This document shows positions 35,524 to 46,100 of a stretch of DNA of 64,000 nucleotides, piece after piece. Each line of letters starts with the position of its first letter. Position 1 is the first letter of the stretch. Below the pieces are notes generated by a model. That model did no database searches, had not been told where the DNA came from, and saw only the letters and a list, made by a program, of their open reading frames with translations. The stretch lies in NCBI GenBank assembly GCA_002150815.3, contig NDFF03000370.1, positions 372,001 through 436,000 on the forward strand. The letters are read 5' to 3'. This stretch comes from Grammothele lineata. Taxonomy: Eukaryota; Basidiomycota; Agaricomycetes; Polyporales; Polyporaceae. Both the position numbers and the translations under genes were made by a program.

Positions 35524-36594
35524 ATGTCTACCCCTCGTGTCTGGCTTAGTACGTCGCAGCCATATCCCCATCCTGACTTGTGATCTAACGCACGCACCGT
35601 CAGTCACTGGCGCTAGCCAAGGTTTTGGGCTCGCCATGACCCGCGCTGCCCTCGCTCACGGCGACAAAGTCGTCGCGACCATGCGCAAGCCCGAGGTATA
35701 CAAGGACCTCGTCGCCCAATACCCTCCCTCTCAGCTGGCCGTCGTGCAACTCGACGTCTCGAAGCAGGAGCAGATCCAGCCCGCGTTCGCCGCGGCGAAA
35801 GCCGCCTTCGGTCGCGTCGACGTCGTGTTCAATAACGCCGGGTACGCCGTCGGGATCGAGCTGGAGACGTCCGCGGACGACGTCGCCCGCGGGGTGTTCG
35901 AGGTCAACTTCTGGGGCGCAGTGCACGTCTCTCAAGAGGCCATCCGTTTTTTCCGCGAGGAGAATGTCCCGCAGGGCGGGCACCTCATCCAGAACAGTGC
36001 CGGGGCCGGGTTCTTTGGCTTCCCGATCCTCGGGTGGTACGCAGCTACTAAGCATGGTGCGTAAGATTTTGTATAGGCCGTGAGCCGCAAGACATCTGTA
36101 AGCTCACACATGTCGGTAGCGTTGGAAGGGTTTACCGACAGCCTCATGCTGGAAGTGCCGCCCGCTTGGAACATCAAGGTGAGCACCGGAACCCCCCCCC
36201 CCCCCCGTTACAACAGGATATAGCTCACAGAATTCTGGCACTTCCGAAGATCACGACGGTCAACCCGGGGGCGTTCAAGACTGCCATTGAAGGGGCGATC
36301 CAGGTGATGCCTCAACACCCGGCATATACTGATCCGTCAAGCGTGGCGGCCACCATCCGCAAGACTCTCGTGGAGGGAGTAAAGGAGAACGAAGGGCTCG
36401 TAACGCAGGGGTTCAACGATGTCGACAAGGGGGTGGAGAAGATATGGGAGCTCAGTAGACTCGAGAATCCACCGCAGCACCTCCCGCTCGGCAAGGACGC
36501 TGTGAAACTCATCAAGGACGCGTGTATGAAGATCATCGAGGCGGCGGAGGCGTATGAGTCGTGGTCGGACGACTTGCTTCTCGAGTCGGAGTAG
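35524..36594 (+). CDS. Short-chain dehydrogenase/reductase SDR1, 293 aa
   Basis: NAD(P)-dependent oxidoreductase of the classical SDR group; substrate unknown. Exons 35524-35548, 35604-36056, 36120-36178 and 36250-36594 sum to 294 codons. Exon 1 encodes only MSTPRVWL plus one base. The cofactor site TGASQGFG is made just after the first splice. NNAGYAVGIE, NSAGAGFFGFPILGWYAATK (catalytic Ser, Tyr and Lys) and VNPGAFKT follow. The C-terminus GVEKIWELSRLENPPQHLPL then GKDAV is typical of a fungal group of uncharacterised SDRs. The third intron carries a run of 15 C (36192-36206). It is a paralogue of SDR2 with the same intron positions. Confidence 0.9.
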
Positions 36595-37164
36595 ACTAAA
36601 ACGAGGTGTAGCGCATAATCGCCCTATTCCAACCTGATCCCTAGCGAACGGTGTCTGGCAAGTTGTATCGTAGTGCGCTTCCTCATGATGTTGCTAGGGT
36701 CACAACGTAGGAATCTGTGAATGGTCACGCTATCTCACGCAAGAGCTCAGAGCAGTGGTCCGTCATCCCATATAGCATACATCCTTCTTGTATCTGCTGC
36801 ATATCATACAAGAACGTACACGGGTCAAAACTTCTACGAGTCACCGAGCGAAAAAGCGCCGATCATAATCATACACCGTTTCTTCCAGCAAGTTATCGGA
36901 GCGAATCCCGTCAGCCCCATCTGTCGTCCACTCAAAGGGACGACACAAAACGAGAGCAAGCCCCCGTCTACGGCGCACGTCGGCGCGCGTGCATATGTAT
37001 CGTGATAGAGATAAATACGCAGTAAATAGGATCATCTGTGAGCACCACAGCCGCGGTTGGTCAGTCTCAGCTGGCATGCACGCGCAGAACACGCGGCGGC
37101 AATTCTGGGGTCGGGGCGCACTCACCTAGTCTCTGACGTCAGAGCAGCACGGCAATGGAATCGC
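36595..37164. other. Convergent intergenic region
   Basis: 570 bp between the SDR1 stop and the stop of the minus-strand gene. No gene recognised. Confidence 0.4.
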
Positions 37165-38449
37165 TCACGCCCACAGGGTGAGTTTCGTGAACTCGACGTT
37201 TCCGCGTGCGTCCTGGCGCGCGACGAACAATGCGCCAAGTTTGGTCGCTACGAGCACCCCAGGGATCAGCCTCCAGACCACGATCAAGTACGGTGCCGTT
37301 CCACTCACCATCGCTGACGCCCCACGCCGGACACGGCACAGCCGTCAAGCCCGCCGCGTCGAGCGCAGCCATGACCTGCCCGTACGTGCCCCTAAACAGC
37401 GCGCTCGGGTGTCCCGTGCGCACGAGCTCCTCCGCGCACGCGCTGCCCATCGACAACACGCTCTCCCTCGCCCCGGCCGCCCCGGCCGCGGCGAGCGGGT
37501 CGCCCACTTCGGCGTTCGGGGACGCGTCCATGCCCGCGTTGGAGACGGCGCGCGCGATGCGGTACTTGAGGCGTACGAGGCGCGCGGCCGTCAGCCGGCG
37601 GTAGGGGTGGTGCGGCGGGTAGGCGTCCGCGGCGGAGGAGGCGAAGCGGATGAGCAGGCCCGCGCCGGCCTCTTCTCCTTCGGGCTCTTCTGGCTCTTGC
37701 TGGTACGCAAGCGCCTCTGGGGAGCCGTAGTAGTAGTGTTCGGGTTGGCGCGGGGCGGAGGCCTGTGAGTATTGCGAAGGCGAGTCGGGCTCGTATGCCT
37801 GCCCATACGCATGCTCGTACGCGTACGCTTGAGGGTAGCGCGCGTACTGCTCAGGCTCGTACGTGTACTCCTGTGGCTCCTCTACGAGATTCCCAGCGAG
37901 CCATTTACCCTCCGTCGTCTCCGCGTACCCCGAGTCTGCGTCCGAGCTGTCCTTCGGGGGAAGGGGTGGACCCGCGAGGGTCTCCTGGGAGGACGATGAC
38001 GACGAAGGGGCGGAGGAGAGACCGGCGAGCGTCCAGTCCGAGCCGATACTGCTATTCGAGCTGGGGGTACGGCGGAGCCTGCGCGGGAGCCGGAGCTGTA
38101 CGCGAAAGGCTTTGGGAAGGGAGAGCGAGCGCTTGAGGAGGGAGCGTTGCGAATCGCCGGAGGCCGCGGGCACAGGTGCGGGTCCGCGGACATTGAGCTT
38201 GCTTATGTGCGTGCTCAGCTCAGATTCGAATGACGGATTCGCCTTCGGGGAGGGTCGCGCCGGAGCGAGACGGGAGTTGACGTAGGGGACGGGGGTCGGT
38301 GCGGTTGGGGCGACGACTGAGGGACGCAGGCTCGACCGGGAGCGGGAAGTCGAGCCGGCGTGCGAGTGCGAACGGGAGCGGAAGGACACGTTCGCGAACT
38401 CAACAACGTATGGGATGCCCATGGAGTTGAAGCGGACCTCGGGAGCCAT
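37165..38449 (-). CDS. Uncharacterised Tyr/Ser/Pro-rich protein, about 430 aa
   Basis: Function not recognised. Start MAPEVRFNSMGIPYVVEFAN at 38449. The first 170 residues are Ser/Arg/Pro-rich ([18 protein letters not shown]). A Tyr/Gln/Glu-rich middle (YEPEQYARYPQAYAYEHAYG) follows, then a folded C-terminal domain (LLIRFASSAADAYPPHHPY, ARLVRLKYRIARAVSNAGMD, LFRGTYGQVMAALDAAG). The uninterrupted frame runs to a stop at 37139, but its last 40 residues look random. The +1 frame over the same bases reads VWRLIPGVLVATKLGALFVA then RQDARGNVEFTKLTLWA and stops at 37165, which looks like the true C-terminus. A small intron or a frameshift near 37290-37320 must join them; I could not fix the splice sites. 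Confidence 0.65.
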
Positions 38450-39826
38450 CGTTACGTGCGGGTGTGAGGGGATGGTGAAGTCGGGTATACGGTCAATACC
38501 AGATTGAGCTGAGAAGTCGAAGGGAGGGGTAGAACAGAATAGGGGGTGGGGAAACACTGGTGAGATGAAGTGGGGAAGGGAGAAGAGTGGATAACGCAGT
38601 GGTGGATATCCTGACGGATCGTCGAGGGACTGAGCCGGCAGATGCGCAGGACGTATATACTCGCGACGCCCCCGCCTTGCGACAAGCACGCCTCGGATAA
38701 GTGCGGCACTCGTGCCCTGGCCGGCGGTCGAGCGAGCGCGGGGCGGATTCCCAGCAAATTCATATCTGCGCAGAGAGACGTCTGCGGAGGAGTGCAATGA
38801 TGCACGAGAGAACGGAGGTCGGGTCATGGTCCGCTGATATGCAGCGAAAGGTCCTCCAGATGAAGCATAGACAGAGCTTATCCCTTTGGAGACGCTTGGA
38901 CCGCCCCGGTCGTTCAGACCCCCAGAACGCCTTCACGGACCGGTGCGTTGCGGCGCGAAGGTGAGACACAGCATGTTCGTAGGATCGCCGGTAGGATGCC
39001 GGTGCGTCGTCCGACATTGACGACCACAGAGCGATAGCGCTCGGACAGACCTCAGGTGGCTATCTAGGTATGTGGCAATATTCTTCGGCCTCGGGCTGCT
39101 TGAATGCGGTGGCCTTGAGGATACCTGCCGCGCTCCAAGGCTGTCAGCGGACCAGAACACGATGTCGCTTACCTCTGAGGTTATTCCTTCTGGGTGAGAG
39201 GAGTGACGATTGAGAGACATGACGTTGTGGCAATACCAACCCTTGAGAATATCTCAGGGGCACGGGGTGTTCCACGGGTTGCCTCGACACGTTCACTCCA
39301 CCTCGACTATGGTCGACTTTGGAACGCGAGGCAAGCGTGAAGCGTCGCGAGGACGTGCATAAGCAATCCAAATATGGAACTTTGAACGTTCCTGAGCGCT
39401 CTGCCGCCTCCTGTCGAGGGCGTGGCACTGCGATTCATCTTGTCCTCGTACTTAATCTCCGGCCATAGTCCCTCTGTTTTCACCCAACTTCTGCTCCCGC
39501 TCGATTCCACAGCTTCAAGGTGCTGCAATGTGCTCTCGAAGAACGTCGTGTCCCCCTTTCTTACGCAAGGCTGCTGCGGTAACGGCAACAACACGCAACA
39601 ATGTCACGCATTGCATTCAAGGAGCACGGACAACGAAATGAAGCTCAATACATACGAGTAATAACATAGAAGGTCTAGGAAAAATGAGCATACACACGCA
39701 ATGTCCCTCCCTAGCCTCGCGCCCTCTCGGAGCTGAGCTGAGTCTGCAGCTGCATTCAGTTGCAGGAGCAAGGTGGACGCGCGCCCTTCGCCCAGGTGAG
39801 GCCCATTCTCGCTCCGATTCGCTGGC
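38450..39826. other. Intergenic and promoter region
   Basis: 1.4 kb between two minus-strand genes. A TATATAC lies near 38655, about 200 bp upstream of the 38449 start. Open frames here (such as 38933-39220 and 39144-39428, minus) have no recognisable content. Nothing else supported. Confidence 0.4.
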
Positions 39827-40408
39827 CTACGTCTTCTTCCGGGATCCGCCAGGATCCTCCTTCCTTCGCGAGCTCGTGCTACCTAGGGAGATGATCTGCT
39901 CAATCAGGGACGGTCGCCGCTCCTTCCTCAGGGAGGGTCGTGGGGTGGGTGCCTGTGGGCGGCTGTAGCTCGCATCTGGCCGGACGCGCATGGCGGACAC
40001 ATGGCTATCACTCGCCTTGGGTTCTGTGGACTCTGGCCGGCGCGGTGCGGCGACCTCGAGCCGGACGGGATAGCCAGAGCCCTGTGGACTCTGGGGGAAA
40101 GGCAAGCTGGAGCGGCGCGTGCGCGAGTCGTAGCGCGGGCGCTGGGTTGCGGTCGCGCTGGGCGGTCGCGTAGATCGGGTGGACTGCTGCATGGAGGCGG
40201 AGCGCACGAGGGAGGTCGGCTGGAGGGAGACGGCGTCGGAGGAGCCGGTGGTGCGGTAGGAGGATGTGGTTTTTGTGGCCGTGGACGAGCGCGCGGGCGG
40301 CGGGTGGGTGTGTGGTTCGCGAGCGTAGGACTGGGCGGCCTGTGCTTGGACCCAGAGGGCGGTGCGCTCAAGAGGAGAGAGCTCTTGGGGACTGGGAGGG
40401 CGGGGCAT
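39827..40408 (-). CDS. Uncharacterised Ser/Pro/Arg-rich protein, 193 aa
   Basis: Not recognised. A single uninterrupted exon, start MPRPPSPQELSPLERTALWV at 40408. A short amphipathic segment (ERTALWVQAQAAQSYARE) is followed by a disordered basic Ser/Thr/Pro region and a C-terminal helix (PSLIEQIISLGSTSSRRKED) with a Lys/Arg-rich end. The TATA-like CATATAGC about 65 bp upstream (40468-40475) favours this start. An overlapping 279-aa frame (40767-39928) on the same strand is Pro/Arg-rich in the manner of a GC-rich shadow and is rejected. Confidence 0.55.
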   Translation of the reverse strand: MPRPPSPQELSPLERTALWVQAQAAQSYAREPHTHPPPARSSTATKTTSSYRTTGSSDAVSLQPTSLVRSASMQQSTRSTRPPSATATQRPRYDSRTRRSSLPFPQSPQGSGYPVRLEVAAPRRPESTEPKASDSHVSAMRVRPDASYSRPQAPTPRPSLRKERRPSLIEQIISLGSTSSRRKEDPGGSRKKT

Positions 40409-41062
40409 GAGGAACCGTCGCGGAGGGGTCGTGGTGGAGGAGGGTGACGATGGGGCGCGGGCGGGGAGCTATATGGGAGTGCTGTGGCACGGGCTGGCGT
40501 CGGGAGAAGAATCGCATCCTGGGGTCTCTTCGCTGGCGCTCCGGTCTCAGTCCATGTGTCCTCGCTCGTCGTCGCAACTGGGCCCGCACTCAGCTTCCGC
40601 GCCAGCACAAGCCCACTGATAGACTCTTGCGGTAGCCTCAACCGAGCCCCGCCCCGCCGTCCCCTCCTGCCTTCCCAGGTCCCCGGCCAGGGACTGCGTT
40701 CGTGGCTGTGTTTCCCATTCACATGTGCACGCCGGCTCCCGCGCGAGGTGTGCATCCTGCTAGCCATGTCAAGCCTAAGTAGCCTTCGGTGCTGGAAATT
40801 GGAATGGATGCTGCTTCGTGATATCCAACTCTGTTAGCAGCCATTCCGAGCGATATTCCGGCAGATCGATGGTTCTTCCAGTCTAGACTGCTGTCTATTA
40901 TCCCGATTGGCATGACTCGATGCTTTCGTCCGCAGTGGTGGCGTAGAACGGGAGCATCTTGCATCGCCCCGCCTCTTCCGGGTACCTCCATCTACGAGCC
41001 CTCTGCTTCTCTCCATCCAGACACAGGCCGTAACCGCCGATAGCATTTCTCATCGAGCGATC
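40409..41062. other. Divergent promoter region upstream of D-amino-acid oxidase
   Basis: 654 bp between divergent starts. Apart from the TATA-like site at 40468-40475, no gene or clear element was recognised. Confidence 0.4.
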
Positions 41063-42934
41063 ATGGTAACGACAACAAGCACGGAATCCGCCCAGCCTAC
41101 CCAAGTCGTCGTCCTCGGCGCCGGCGTCATCGGCCTCACCGCCGCACACGTCCTATCGCAGAACCCGCGGTTCAAGATCACCGTCGTCGCCCGCGACCTG
41201 CCCGACGACCTCGACTCCCAGGCGTTCGCCTCCCCATGGGCGGTGAGTGCTTGAGTGCTCCACAGCCTGTTCGAGCTTGGTGTCCGCCCGGGCGGCGTCT
41301 TCCAGTTCTAGCGCGTCCGGACTCCGCGCGCGGCGGCGCCAACTCAAACTTCGAAGCTTCAAACTTTGAAGTTGGCCCGTACGCGTGCGACTGCGAGTCT
41401 CTCCTCGCGTTGCCCCTGGCGCCGCCTGGTCGGACACCCGCGCCGGACGATCGCTCTCATTACTGTCCGCGCGTGCGGGTACCAATCCTCTTTCGCGTGT
41501 TGCGCGCGCCGCAGGGCGCGAACTGGTCCCCAATGGGCACCTTCAACGAACGCATCTATAAATGGGAGAAGACCACATTGTGAGTACGCCCTCTCCGCGC
41601 GGACGAGGTCAACGTGCTGCTGCTCACCGTTCAATGCCATCGCTCGCGCCCATGTCCGGCTATAACGCAGCGACAAGTTCTGGGACCTGATCCCCAGCGG
41701 TCTTGCGATCGTAAGCACCCACCCGCCCCGCTCCCGCGCGCATCCCGCGATGCGGCGCCTGACGAGTTACTGACTGGAAATTCGCGCGCGCGAACGATAG
41801 GCTTCTCCCTCGAGGGTCTTCTACAAGCCCGGCACGGATCCCGAGCAGCTCTGGTACAAGACTATCCCCCGCGACGTGAGCGCGTTTCGCCCATCTCCGC
41901 CGTCTTCGTTCCTCCTGACTTTCAGATCGGCGCTTCTTTCGTCTGACAGTTTAGAGTCCTTTCCAAAGACGAGCTTCCCGCCGGCCAGACGGGCGGCGTG
42001 GGCTTTAAGACGGTCTCGGTCTGCCCCGCGTACTACCTCCCGTGGCTCAAGGCCCAGCTCGAGGCTGCCGGCGTGACGTTCCAGCGCAAGAAGGTCCTTT
42101 CGCTCGGCGAGGCCGCGGCGCTCGCCGGCCCAGGAGGCGTACTGGTGAACGCGACGGGTTTGGGTGCGCATAGGGTCTCGTTTCGTCTATTAGACAGCTG
42201 TTTACTGAATCTGCGGTATTGTAGGCGCGCGGTCCCTCATCGGGCTTGAGGACCAAGACGTGTACCCCATCCGCGGGCAGACGCTCGTCATCGACAACCC
42301 CGCCGTGCACGAGTTCATGTGCACCGAGATCGGTGCGTCTCCCTCCCTTCCCCCCCTCCTACCCTCTTGTCCCCCCTCCCCCGTTCGCCCTTCGCCTGAC
42401 TAACCCCATCTCCATACGCGACCCACAGGCACGAACGACGACGGCACCGCGACGTACATCATCCCGCGCCCCGCCCCGGGCACGCCCTCCGGCTTCACCA
42501 CGATCCTCGGGGGCAAGTACGAGCCCGGCGTGTGGGACACGTCCTTCTCCGCCGCGGACGCGCGCGGCATCCTCGCGCGCTGCGCGGCCCTCCAGCCCGC
42601 GGTCGCCGCGCCCGAGACGCGCGTGCTCGCGCACAACGTCGGGCTCAGGCCCGCGCGGAAGGGCGGGCCGAGGGTCGAGGCGGTCAAGGTGCGGGTGCCG
42701 ATGAAGGCGGGGAAGGAGTGGCTCGCGGAGGAGGTGGATGGGGGCGCGAAGTGTGGGGAGGGTGAGGTGCTTGTCGTGCATGCGTATGGGTTTGGGTGAG
42801 TGCTGTTGTGCTGCGTGAGCGTGGAGTGCGCTTGTCTAACGTGCTGTCGCTGTGCCAGTCCGGCCGGTTACCAGATGTCCTGGGGTGCCGCGAAGGAGGT
42901 TGGCGAGCTCGTCGAGTCTAACCTCGCCAAATAA
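41063..42934 (+). CDS. DAO1: D-amino-acid oxidase
   Basis: FAD enzyme that deaminates D-amino acids to 2-oxo acids with release of H2O2 and ammonia. Start [20 protein letters not shown] at 41063; the FAD motif [16 protein letters not shown] is complete. Then [20 protein letters not shown], across a long first intron (41243-41514, 272 nt against about 50-60 elsewhere), [74 protein letters not shown] and the family signature [19 protein letters not shown]. It ends [10 protein letters not shown] typical C-terminal peroxisomal signal (SKL type) is missing, unlike most fungal DAOs. Confidence 0.93.
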
Positions 42935-43174
42935 TTGTGAATCGCTGGTCGCCCAATCACATGTAAGGAGGAAGAAATGCGTGCGATTGATAACAGAGAA
43001 AGAGACGGATACTAGAGACAGGCGAGTAATAAACATACGGACAATGGAGGGATGACTAGTGGTACATCGATGGGTGTACGATAGCGCTCAAAACGAAATC
43101 CAGTCCTCGAAAGCTCGACAGCATCCACATCGACAACGACAGATCAGCGGTCCCGTCCCGCCTGTGCGGGTACG

Positions 43175-46100
43175 TTACCGCATGCCCGGCGGGCCAAATA
43201 CTGGCTGCCGGGGCACGCCCACGCGAGATTCCTTCGCAGGACCGGACTTGAGCTTGCCCAGCCAGCCCTTCTTCGCCGGGGGCACCTTCGTGCCCTCCGA
43301 ATGAGACGCCGCCCGCGGGCTGTTCGTCACGTCCGCGATCGTGTGCGGGAACGGCGCTGGCACGCTCGTCCCTGTCGTTGCGCGGCGGGGCGACGCGGAG
43401 CCGGCCCTGGTGGCTGCGTGCCGCACGGGCGTGAAGCCCGTCCGCATGTTCTGGAGCGCCTTCCGGAGGCGCGGGGTTGTAGGTTGCGCGGGAAGGTGGC
43501 CATCTGCTGCGGACCCTGACGGAGCGCAGTCGGCTGTGAAGGGTTGTGGGGGTACGCCGGTACAATCGTCAAAGTCGTCAGGTGCTCGTCGTTTGACGCC
43601 AATAGAAGAGGATGAAGTGGAAGCGGGCATGGAAGGAGTGCCGGTAGGGTCGCGGTGGCGCTCTGGTGTGCGGGCTCTAAAAACCGGCATACGGGCCTCA
43701 GGTGTCTTCGGACGACTGATCGATGACGGACCAGACATCATCCGCTTGCGCGAAGACTCTGGTGTCTTCGGTCGCATGGTAGGCATAGGGGGTGGGGGAA
43801 TGGCTGCGGCGGTGGAGAACTGTGCGGTGGGTGCTGTTGCTACTCGTTGACGAGAATAGTGCGAAGAGGATGTCGATGCACTGAAGATTGAAGGTGCAGG
43901 AGCAAGACCCGAAGGTGAGAAGACCGTTGGTGGTTTGGGTACGGCAGCGGGGACAGCGACCGGTGCGACAACTGTTGTCGGAGCCTGAGCCACCTTGGAA
44001 GCGGCTTCATTGGCAGCGGCCAGTTTGTTCTGCAGATTCTGTACCTTCCTGGACAGGGACTCGATTTTGCTATTGAGTTTCTTCTTCTCCTTTGCAATCC
44101 TACGTCGTGTTAGAGCACACGACTAGTGTAACTGCACGAACACTTACTCAATGAATCTGTCATCATTCTCCTCAATCTCCTCGCACTTCTGACGCAAGAG
44201 CTCCTCATACTCTTTGTTCTTCTCAGCGAGAGCCACAATCTCTTCCTCCGCACTTGGCTGGGCGCGAAGGGCGGAGAGCTCGTTACGAAGGGAAGTGACA
44301 GTCTGCTTGTGTTGGATCTCCCGCATGGCTAGGTTTGCCTCAGTCGTCTGTGCACGGGCGTTGAGGGCCTCGGTTGTCACTTTCAGTGCTGCCAGCTCGC
44401 CTTCGAGGTTTGACACGAGTATTTGTCTTAACAGTATGTCAGAGATCAGCGAAAAGAGACAAGTGTAAGGAACTTACTGCTCTGAGACTTGGTTCTCGAG
44501 GTGGCGCTCGAGGGACTTGAGGCGTTGGACCTCGGCAAGAAGGATGGGGTTCTCTTCCTGCAGACTCCTATTCTCTGAAAGAGCGTCGGCCAGGAGTGCC
44601 TTCATGTGCGTTAACTCTTCCTGGAGCCCGGAGATCTTTTCTTGCTCCTCGGCGAGGGCAGCTTCAGCTTCGTTACGTCCTTCCATAGTCGCTTGCAATT
44701 CCGTGTGGGCAGACTGGCGTGTGGCAATGTGAGCCGTTCTTTCCTCGTCCAGTTCCATGCGGTACTCATCTGCCTCCTTCGTAAGCGAAGTGAGACGGGC
44801 CTGAAGGTCCTCGATGGTACGCGTTAGCCCGTCGATAGCATCACGCTGCTGCGCATCCGCCGCTAACTGAGCAGTAGCAAGGGCCTTATCGGCGTCCTCC
44901 AGCCGAGTCTGCAGATTCTGAAGCTCCTCGCCATGGGTAGTGCGGAGTTGCGAGAGTATACCTTCCAATTCCTCTATGCGCCGTTGTGCCTCAGCAACCT
45001 CTTCAGCACGCGCCTGGCAGGCTTCGACAGCTTGCCTATGGAGATTCTCCAACTCCTCTTGACGATGACCAAGGTCCCGGAGCTCGGTTGTCGTGTTGTC
45101 GAGGTCGGTGCGGAGCGCCCGTGTCTCCTCCGCATGCGCGCCCTTCAGTTGCTCTAGCTCCGATTCTAAGCGCTCCGAGCTTCTCAACGATTCGCTGGCT
45201 TCAGCCAGACGAGCCTCGAGCTGATCCTTAGCCTGGGCCAGCTCCCCTCGCGTTGCCTCTAACGAACTGTCAGCGGCGTGCCGAGCACGTGTAGCTACGT
45301 CCAGTTCCTCGCAAACGGCCGTGAGTTTGTCTTGGAGTGACGCAATTTCCTGTGCATGGTGCGCCTTGGTCTGAGCGATCTCTGCGTGCAGCTGCTCTTC
45401 GGTCGCAGATTGCGCCTGAAGGTTCGACAGATGACAAGCGAGATCGTCTTCGGCCCGTTTCAGATCCTGTTCGACGCGGAGGAGTTCATCCGTGGTCTCC
45501 TTGAGACGGCTCTCCAGTTGATCGCGTGAGGCCCGGATATCGTCCAGATGGCTCTCCAACGCCGCCTTCTCTTGAGCAAAGCGTCCGGCGTCCGCCGATT
45601 GACTGTCGACGTAGCTGGCCTGAACGGCAGCAAGTTGCTTCTGCAGGGACGTGAGCTCCCTATCCTTGGACTCGAGCTCGACATGGAGAGTAGAGAGTTG
45701 CGACTCGGCTAGTTGGCGGGCCTCCTCGGCGGCCTGAGAGGACGATGAAGCGGAGTTCAGCTGAGCCTGGACAGAAGAGAGGTCGGCGTCGATTCTCTGG
45801 AGCAGCTGGTCGCGTTCCGAAGTGATCGCAACGATCTGTGAAGCAAGGGCCGCCTTCTCGTCCTCAAGTATTCGAACGTGCTCGCCTAACGATGTACGGT
45901 CGCTACTGCTAGACGCCAGCGCGAGCCTTGACCTAGCATAATTGTCCCGCCGCGCAGCGATTGCGCCAAACGTAGTCCGGACCATCGCTTCGAGTTCTCG
46001 TTCCCGCTGGTCTTCGACCATCTCCATCGCCTCTTCGAGCTGATCGCAGCGTTGCCGTGCATCGTCACGCTCCTCCCGGGTTGTCTGGCAGTCCTCGAGC

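Noticed and set aside
39928..40767. 279-aa minus-strand frame
   Set aside because: Overlaps the more convincing 193-aa protein; Pro/Arg/His-rich as expected from GC-rich out-of-frame translation.
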